64,000 bases of DNA, from the NCBI RefSeq assembly GCF_014230085.1, contig NZ_JACHVB010000063.1:100643-164642 (forward strand), read 5' to 3'. A program made the translations under genes and the position numbers. The notes under the pieces are model-generated. The model saw nothing but the letters and a program-made list of their open reading frames with translations, was not told the origin of the DNA and did no database searches. Source of the stretch: Ruficoccus amylovorans (lineage in GTDB: Bacteria > Verrucomicrobiota > Verrucomicrobiia > Opitutales > Cerasicoccaceae). Of the stretch, positions 59,341-64,000 are shown one piece after another (within the stretch, counting starts at the first letter, position 1; every line of letters begins with the position of its first letter).

Positions 59341-59556
59341 ATGCATAATGAAAATGCATCGACAAAACGATATGTCGATGCCCAGGGGCTTATCGACGCG
59401 CTATTTGACGAAGGCAGTAGACCTTCGGTGCGCTGGGTACGCCAAATGACAAGGTTACGCACGATACCCTACCTCAAAATTGGAGGTCTGGTTCGCTTCG
59501 ATATCGAAGCCGTTCGGAGTGCGTTGGAGAACGAGTGCACCGTGCGCTCGAGATAA
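59341..59556 (+). CDS. Excisionase/AlpA-like DNA-binding protein
   Basis: A 71-residue protein. YVDAQGLIDALFDEGSRPSV then RWVRQMTRLRTIPYLKIGGL and VRFDIEAVRSALE follow the winged helix-turn-helix pattern of AlpA/excisionase proteins. It would direct excision or regulate the element. A 26-bp perfect dyad (59356-59381) lies inside its first codons, possible autoregulation. Confidence 0.75.
   Translation: MHNENASTKRYVDAQGLIDALFDEGSRPSVRWVRQMTRLRTIPYLKIGGLVRFDIEAVRSALENECTVRSR
59356..59381. promoter_or_regulatory. Dyad inside the excisionase-like gene start
   Basis: GCATCGAC-N10-GTCGATGC is perfect over 8 bp per arm and overlaps codons 6-13. Its position would suit translational or operator-type autoregulation. 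Confidence 0.45.
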
Positions 59557-59576
59557 CTAACCCCCAAACCTAAAAT

Positions 59577-59641
59577 ACTCCTCCTAGCGTTGGAACTCAA
59601 TCCTTCGCCCGGGAGGAGTGTTTACCGCGTACCTCAGGTAC
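59577..59641. repeat. Dyads before the primase gene, candidate origin region
   Basis: ACTCCTCC (59577-59584) pairs with GGAGGAGT (59612-59619), and GTACCT-C-AGGTAC (59629-59641) is a perfect short palindrome. In P4-like elements the origin is often near the primase; whether this is it cannot be told. Confidence 0.4.
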
Positions 59642-59667
59642 AAAAACACAAAAATAGATTTAATCAC

Positions 59668-61593
59668 ATGCATAACCTTCTTACAATACTAGGAGAAAAC
59701 ACAGTCCTTCTCAAGCTCCCCTGTGGGGAGAAATATCCCTCTAACAAGAACTGGCAGAAAACCACCCTTGCCGAAATGACGCCCGACTATCTTGAAGAGC
59801 TCTCATCAGGTCGGTTCAACATTGGTGTTCTTCTCGGTAAACCCTCTTCTGGCCTATGCTCCATCGACATTGACCAGGACGAGGCGGTTGAACCATTCCT
59901 ACAGTTGAACCCCACCCTTCAATCCTCACTGCGAACAAGAGGGGCACGAGGAGCGAACATCTGGGTCCGGATTGTCGGCGAGCACCCGAAACTCACCAAG
60001 CTCAAGAACAAGCAAGGAGCCCCCTGGGGAGAATTCCGTGCCGATGGAGGTCAAACCGTGATCTGGGGGAAGCATCCTTCTGGATGCAACTACTCAATTG
60101 CAGCCGAGCAGCCCATTGTGGAGATTCCCTTCGAGGAAATTAACTGGCCCACGGACCTTCAATGCCCCTGGAGGGATGTAGAAGCCCTGGACTCAGATGA
60201 CACCCTGGAGGAGCTTTTCACCGAACAAGGCCCTCCATTTATCCATGGGGAGAAGGGCGGAGTCACCCTGAACCAGGGGTGCCTGGCAGCGCTTTTTAGC
60301 CGGGAGCACCTGATGATATATATCCCCGAAGAAGGTGAGTTCTATTGCTATAACGGTGAGAACGGCCTGTGGGAACACAAGCAACTCACGACAATCAAGG
60401 GAATGATCGATAAGCTGGTTCGACGCTTAATGATCGAGAACGAGCTCACCTGCTCTCTGGCCAAGATTACCGCCCCCTTTATTGAATCAGTCCTCACACT
60501 GTTTCGCCCCAAGGTCGAGAAGCCAGGTGCATTTACGCACCCGCAATCAATCATTCATGTCCACAATGGCGTCATTGACATATCTGGGGAGGAGTACCTG
60601 CTGAAGTCATTCAGCCCGGAATTCTATTCCCGCAACCAAATCCCCGTTGAATACGTGGAAGAAGCGACATGTCCACGCTTCGTCCATGAATTGCTGGAAC
60701 CCTGCCTTGGCCCGGAGGATATTGATCTTATCCAACGAATCATGGGTAGTATTTTACTGCCCTATAACGCTGCCCAGGCAATCATCCTGATAACGGGTGC
60801 TGCCGGAAGCGGAAAGTCCACCTTTGTCGATCTGGCCGAAAAGCTTATCGGTAAGGATAATATTTACGAGCTTCGCACGAACAATCTCAATGGACGTTTC
60901 GAACTTCAGTTCTACGTGGGTAAACGGCTGCTCGCTGGCAAGGATGTCCCGGGACATTTCCTGCAGGAAAAGGGTGCCAGCATACTCAAGAAACTGTCTG
61001 GAGGTGACACGCTCTCGGCAGAGAAGAAGGGACTTAGCACGGTTATCACACTACAGGGAGATTTTCACATTATCATTACGTCTAATTCGGATTTGCACGT
61101 GATGGTCGATGGAGACAGCGAAGCCTGGCGCCGACGGTTGATCATCCTGGAATGGAGTAAACGGAATACAGGCAGACCAAATATTCCCAAATTCAGCGAA
61201 CAACTCCTGCAAGAGGAAGGCTCCGGCATTCTAAACTGGATGCTGGAGGGGTTACATAAACACAGCAAGGAATTGTCTAGCCATGGAGGCTTTCTGCTAA
61301 ATGACTCTCAGCGCCTCCGCATAGACACTTTGTTAAACGAGTCAGATTCCGTTCGGGCATTTGTCACCGAGAAACTGGTTCTCAGCCCGGGGGGCACGAT
61401 AACTTCTCGGGACTTGTTCTACGCCTACGAGAACTATTGCGACGAGCAAGGATGGGAACCCTATGGCTACCATAAGGCCATAAGAAAATTCCCGGCCTTG
61501 ATCCAAGAAAGATACGGTCTGCGCAGATCCCACGACATTCGTGTCGGTGACAAGGAGTTACGTGGTTATCGCGGCCTGGCCATTCAGGACTAA
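59668..61593 (+). CDS. Primase-helicase (Prim-Pol N-terminus, P4-type helicase)
   Basis: A 641-residue replication protein. The N-terminal prim-pol-like part has LLGKPSSGLCSIDIDQDEA (metal-site aspartates) and VWGEFRADGGQTV-like residues (WGEFRADGGQTVIWGKHP). The C-terminal D5/P4-type superfamily 3 helicase carries Walker A ITGAAGSGKSTF with K383. The start is taken at MHNLLTILG; a TTG 26 codons earlier is possible. It would replicate the element. Confidence 0.88.
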   Translation: MHNLLTILGENTVLLKLPCGEKYPSNKNWQKTTLAEMTPDYLEELSSGRFNIGVLLGKPSSGLCSIDIDQDEAVEPFLQLNPTLQSSLRTRGARGANIWVRIVGEHPKLTKLKNKQGAPWGEFRADGGQTVIWGKHPSGCNYSIAAEQPIVEIPFEEINWPTDLQCPWRDVEALDSDDTLEELFTEQGPPFIHGEKGGVTLNQGCLAALFSREHLMIYIPEEGEFYCYNGENGLWEHKQLTTIKGMIDKLVRRLMIENELTCSLAKITAPFIESVLTLFRPKVEKPGAFTHPQSIIHVHNGVIDISGEEYLLKSFSPEFYSRNQIPVEYVEEATCPRFVHELLEPCLGPEDIDLIQRIMGSILLPYNAAQAIILITGAAGSGKSTFVDLAEKLIGKDNIYELRTNNLNGRFELQFYVGKRLLAGKDVPGHFLQEKGASILKKLSGGDTLSAEKKGLSTVITLQGDFHIIITSNSDLHVMVDGDSEAWRRRLIILEWSKRNTGRPNIPKFSEQLLQEEGSGILNWMLEGLHKHSKELSSHGGFLLNDSQRLRIDTLLNESDSVRAFVTEKLVLSPGGTITSRDLFYAYENYCDEQGWEPYGYHKAIRKFPALIQERYGLRRSHDIRVGDKELRGYRGLAIQD

Positions 61594-61607
61594 GTACTGC
61601 AATAACG

Positions 61608-61982
61608 ATGGATAGAAAATCCAAAGCTCGTGCCTATCTGGAAACATGCCCCCCTGCCATTTCCGGGCAGGGGGGCCACAACCAGACCTTCAAGGTGGCC
61701 TGCGCCCTTGTCCAGAGATTCCTCCTGAGTCGTGAAGAAGCCCTGGAACAACTACGGATGTATAATCTCCGCTGCGAACCGCCATGGTCGGAAAAGGAAC
61801 TGGCCCATAAGGTGGACGATGCCCTCAAAGCCCAGCCTCTTCGCCCATCTCGACATCGGTTGCCTCGAACCTTGCCAGAAATGATCCCCATCCGGCCCTA
61901 CAAATATCCGCCCTCAATCGTCTTGAAGAAAATCGAGAGGACGCGTTCTACAGACACCTCTCCCATAGACAAAGAAGACTAA
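61608..61982 (+). CDS. Primase-associated small protein
   Basis: A 124-residue protein. YLETCPPAISGQGGHNQTFK and VACALVQRFLLSREEALEQL, CEPPWSEKELAHKV form a pattern I recall beside or fused to prim-pol/P4-type helicases. Its role may be a primase accessory domain; it begins 14 nt after the helicase gene. The C-terminal 45 residues are basic and proline-rich. Confidence 0.75.
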   Translation: MDRKSKARAYLETCPPAISGQGGHNQTFKVACALVQRFLLSREEALEQLRMYNLRCEPPWSEKELAHKVDDALKAQPLRPSRHRLPRTLPEMIPIRPYKYPPSIVLKKIERTRSTDTSPIDKED

Positions 61983-62165
61983 GACCCAAAGCAGTGCCTG
62001 CAGCGATGCCGTGCCAATTGGAAACAGCTAATCGGCGTCCGAAGCGTCCGACCATCATACCGTAAAAGCCCCCTGCTCATCCTGCCGTCACTGCTTTTTC
62101 CTTCCCCGGCAAAACGCCCCGTTTCCGGGTTATATATGATTGATAGCGGAAGGTCCGTTATCTGA

Positions 62166-62200
62166 GACCCGGGACGGATCGACCGCCGCCCGGGTCTTTT
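62166..62200 (+). terminator. Terminator before the GC-rich module
   Basis: GACCCGGG and CCCGGGTC form an 8-bp stem around 15 nt followed by TTTT. It precedes the next gene by 40 nt, and could end the element transcripts or act as an attenuator of the next operon. Confidence 0.7.
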
Positions 62201-62240
62201 GTATCTGGACCGGTCGATAAACCAGGAAAGGAGGCGCTCC

Positions 62241-62765
62241 ATGGCAATCGTGCTGGAGGCCAACTATTGCAAGAAGCTCGGTCTGCCGGGGTACTCGTCG
62301 CACCAGTACGGGGTGACGATCCGGGCGGAGCTGGGCGACATCAACCAGGTCCCGGAGGAGTCGGAGCGGGTCTACCGCCTGCTCCAAACTTCCGTGGACC
62401 GCGAACTCCAACAGACCGGCTGGCTGCCGCAAGGCAGGCAGCCGGAACCCGCACCCGGGCCTGCCCGGCGGTTGGACTCCATCCCCGCCGACGGGGTGGA
62501 GTCCAACGGAGCCGACACCTGGGCCTGCTCACCCAAGCAGCGTGAGCTGATCCTCAGGCTCGTAGAAGAACACGCCCTCGACAAACAGACCATCAACGAG
62601 TTGGCCCGGGAACGCTTCGGCAAGGGCGTGCGCTCCCTCAACAAGCTCGAAGCCTCCGGGCTGATCGACGAGTTGCTGGAACGCCACGGGGGCAAGGGCC
62701 AGGCCGCCCGCTCCCCACGCCGGGGCAGCACCCGCCGCACGGCTCCAGACGGGAGGGTGCCATGA
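62241..62765 (+). CDS. Unknown protein of the accessory module
   Basis: A 174-residue protein preceded by a strong AAAGGAGG site (62227-62234) that fixes the start. The first 60 residues (EANYCKKLGLPGYSSHQYGV, GDINQVPEESERVYRLLQ) look like a compact domain that I recall next to PD-(D/E)XK genes in related genomes. The second half (CSPKQRELILRLVEEHALDK) may be a helical DNA- or RNA-binding domain. GC content rises sharply here. The stop overlaps the nuclease start. Confidence 0.65.
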   Translation: MAIVLEANYCKKLGLPGYSSHQYGVTIRAELGDINQVPEESERVYRLLQTSVDRELQQTGWLPQGRQPEPAPGPARRLDSIPADGVESNGADTWACSPKQRELILRLVEEHALDKQTINELARERFGKGVRSLNKLEASGLIDELLERHGGKGQAARSPRRGSTRRTAPDGRVP

Positions 62766-63358
62766 TCCGGCCCGCCGATCCCGACCACCGCCCCCCGGCG
62801 GATGTCGTGGCCTTCCCGCTGCGCTCCAGCGACGGGGCCTTGGCCCACGTCAGCCCCTCGGCCATCCGCGACTACCTGCAATGCTCCCTGCGCTTCTACT
62901 TCAAGCGCGTGCTGGGCCTGCCGGAGCCGGGCAGCGTGAGCCTGCACCTGGGCAAGGCCGTCCACGCGGGCATCCAGGCCTACTGGATCGCCCGCTGGCG
63001 CGGCGGGGATGCCTCGACCGATGTAGTTATAAACCACTACCAGACGGCCTTCGCCGCCCACGAACAGGAGGCCTCCGTCCCCTTCGCAGAGGGGGAACGG
63101 GAGACCACCCTGGCCAAGGGCGAGGCCCTCCTGCGGGCTTACTGCGAGAGCGAACACGCCCAGACCGGGGCCAAGCCCCTCGGGGTCGAGGTCAAGCTCC
63201 AGGACCACTTCCCGGAGTTGCCCTCGCCCCTGCTGGGCTACGTGGACCTGGTCCTGCCCGCCGCGGACGGCCCGGTGGTGTGCGACTTCAAGACGGTCGC
63301 CGCCACCCCCAACGTCGAGCTGGAGGCCTTCCTGCACGAAGGACAACTGTGCGCCTAA
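62762..63358 (+). pseudogene. PD-(D/E)XK nuclease, first part, cut short by tandem duplication
   Basis: The 198-residue frame contains an N-terminal cysteine in YLQCSLRFYFKR and the catalytic core GYVDLVLPAADGP and CDFKTVAA of RecB/Cas4-like nucleases, but it ends at a stop created by a 314-bp tandem duplication. It therefore lacks the C-terminal cysteines that would complete an iron-sulfur cluster. Whether the shortened protein is made is unknown. Deleting one copy gives an intact 286-codon gene through 63936. Confidence 0.8.
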
Positions 63359-63671
63359 CGGCCTTCGCCGCCCACGAGCAGGAGGCCTCCGTCTCCTTCG
63401 CCGAGGAGGAACGGGAAACCACCCTGGCCAAGGGCGAGTCCCTCCTGCGGGCTTACTGCGAGAGCGAACACGCCCAGAACGAAGCCAAGCCCATCGGGGT
63501 CGAGGTCAAGCTCCAGGACGACTTCCCGGAACTGCCCTCGCCCCTGCTGGGCTACGTGGACCTGGTCCTGCCCGCTGCGGACGGCCCGGTGGTGTGCGAC
63601 TTCAAGACGGTCGCCGCCACCCCCAACGTCGAGCTGGAGGCCTTCCTGCACGAAGGACAACTGTGCGCCTA
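63044..63671 (+). repeat. 314-bp tandem duplication within the nuclease gene
   Basis: Copy 1 is 63044-63357 and copy 2 is 63358-63671. They differ at about 14 positions, all within roughly the first 240 nt, and the final 80 or so nt are identical. The unit is not a multiple of three, so the first frame is broken. It may be real gene conversion or an assembly join of two variants. Confidence 0.9.
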
Positions 63672-63936
63672 CCAGTTGCTGATCGAGGAGGCCACCGGCC
63701 AGCCCGTCTCGGCCCGTGAACTGGTCTTCCTTGTCAAGACGAAGACACCCAAGGTCATCGTCCACCGCCTCCCGCCCGCCGACGAGGCGGCCCGGGAACG
63801 CTTCTGGAGCATGGCCCAGGCCATGGTGGACGGGGTCTATCACGAGCGCTGGCATCCGCAGCCGGGCATGCACTGCGGCTGGTGTCCGTATCGCGGACCC
63901 TGCGTCCGCTGGAGGGGAGGCAACGATGTGGCCTAA
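63358..63936 (+). pseudogene. PD-(D/E)XK nuclease, second part
   Basis: This begins with copy 2 of the duplicated segment (again with GYVDLVLPAADGP and CDFKTVAA) and continues into the normal C-terminus, with HCGWCPYRGPC carrying the three cysteines expected for a [4Fe-4S] cluster. It lacks its own start in frame with a good ribosome-binding site. Together with the first part it is one disrupted nuclease gene. Confidence 0.78.
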
Positions 63937-64000
63937 CCTCATCCTCGCCCTGCTCACCGTGGGGGTGGCGGTCGCCTGCCAGGGCGGACCGCCACCCGCC
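63926..64000 (+). CDS. Start of a membrane or lipoprotein gene, cut by the window end
   Basis: Only 25 codons are inside the window. GGAGGGGAGG precedes the ATG. The peptide LILALLTVGVAVACQGG looks like a short membrane anchor or lipoprotein signal. The start overlaps the end of the nuclease gene. Confidence 0.55.
   Translation, partial: MWPNLILALLTVGVAVACQGGPPPA

Larger units (their letters stand above)
57533..61982 (+). mobile_element. P4-like integrated element in tRNA-Glu (right end not found)
   Basis: Starting at tRNA-Glu there is a tyrosine recombinase, an excisionase-like gene, a primase-helicase and a primase-associated gene, with visibly lower GC than both flanks. This is the minimal set of a P4-type satellite or integrated plasmid. 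No packaging or capsid genes are visible. I could not find a second copy of the tRNA-Glu 3' end before the end of the window, so the right boundary is a guess set at the last element gene. Confidence 0.7.

Noticed and set aside
59063..59449. 128-residue frame before the excisionase-like gene
   Set aside because: It overlaps the better-supported AlpA-like gene by about 109 nt and I see no family or ribosome-binding site, although its first part could be a gene remnant.

Overview
The window is 64 kb of GC-rich bacterial chromosome with densely packed genes on both strands. The gene set suggests a Gram-negative heterotroph of the Verrucomicrobiota, most likely Opitutales-like: an RND efflux pump, lipoprotein signals, an exosortase, an unusual ACP/dehydratase/ketosynthase trio and many structured intergenic repeats. 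The phylum is an inference from gene content; no rRNA is present to prove it.

1-10.6 kb is a sulfur block: yebC, metX, rlmH, metW, then a probable operon of an Rrf2-type regulator, a YezD-like small protein, a sulfate-binding protein, two M14-like proteins and the sulfate importer cysT-cysW-cysA. The two M14-like proteins, one apparently without its zinc-site histidine, are the surprise here. 10.6-17.5 kb holds an RND efflux operon on the minus strand and a divergent TetR-family regulator; between them lies a large concentric palindrome. 17.6-21.7 kb is a beta-galactosidase divergent from an AraC-family regulator. 21.7-29.9 kb is mixed: CDF transporter, secreted protein, Smr-domain protein, rmuC, orphan periplasmic binding protein, SGNH-like protein, MalY-type lyase and a YedK-type protein. 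29.9-41 kb carries pyruvate kinase, a WalJ-like MBL hydrolase, NADP-glutamate dehydrogenase, Nudix, TVP38/DedA-like, a family 2 glycosyltransferase, an RlmB-like methyltransferase, the ACP-dehydratase-ketosynthase group and a sulfotransferase-like protein.

41-46.3 kb contains a VapBC-like toxin/antitoxin pair, a three-gene ParA operon with two uncharacterised partners (one strongly coiled-coil), and two convergent unknowns, one with a possible prokaryotic YEATS-like core. 46.5-57.4 kb is largely housekeeping: pyrG, tRNA-Gln, pyrH, frr, proB, an EF-G-like GTPase, a YbaK-like deacylase, an HpsJ-like membrane protein, an exosortase and purC.

At 57.5 kb a tRNA-Glu gene is followed at once by a tyrosine recombinase, an excisionase-like protein, a primase-helicase and a primase-associated protein, all visibly lower in GC. 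This looks like a P4-type integrated element. From about 62.2 kb a second, very GC-rich accessory module begins; its PD-(D/E)XK nuclease gene is broken by a 314-bp tandem duplication whose copies are not identical.

A theme across the window is intergenic DNA built from strings of short hairpins and from inverted repeats made of short near-periodic words. Several of these share sequence modules with each other. They may be the least described feature here.
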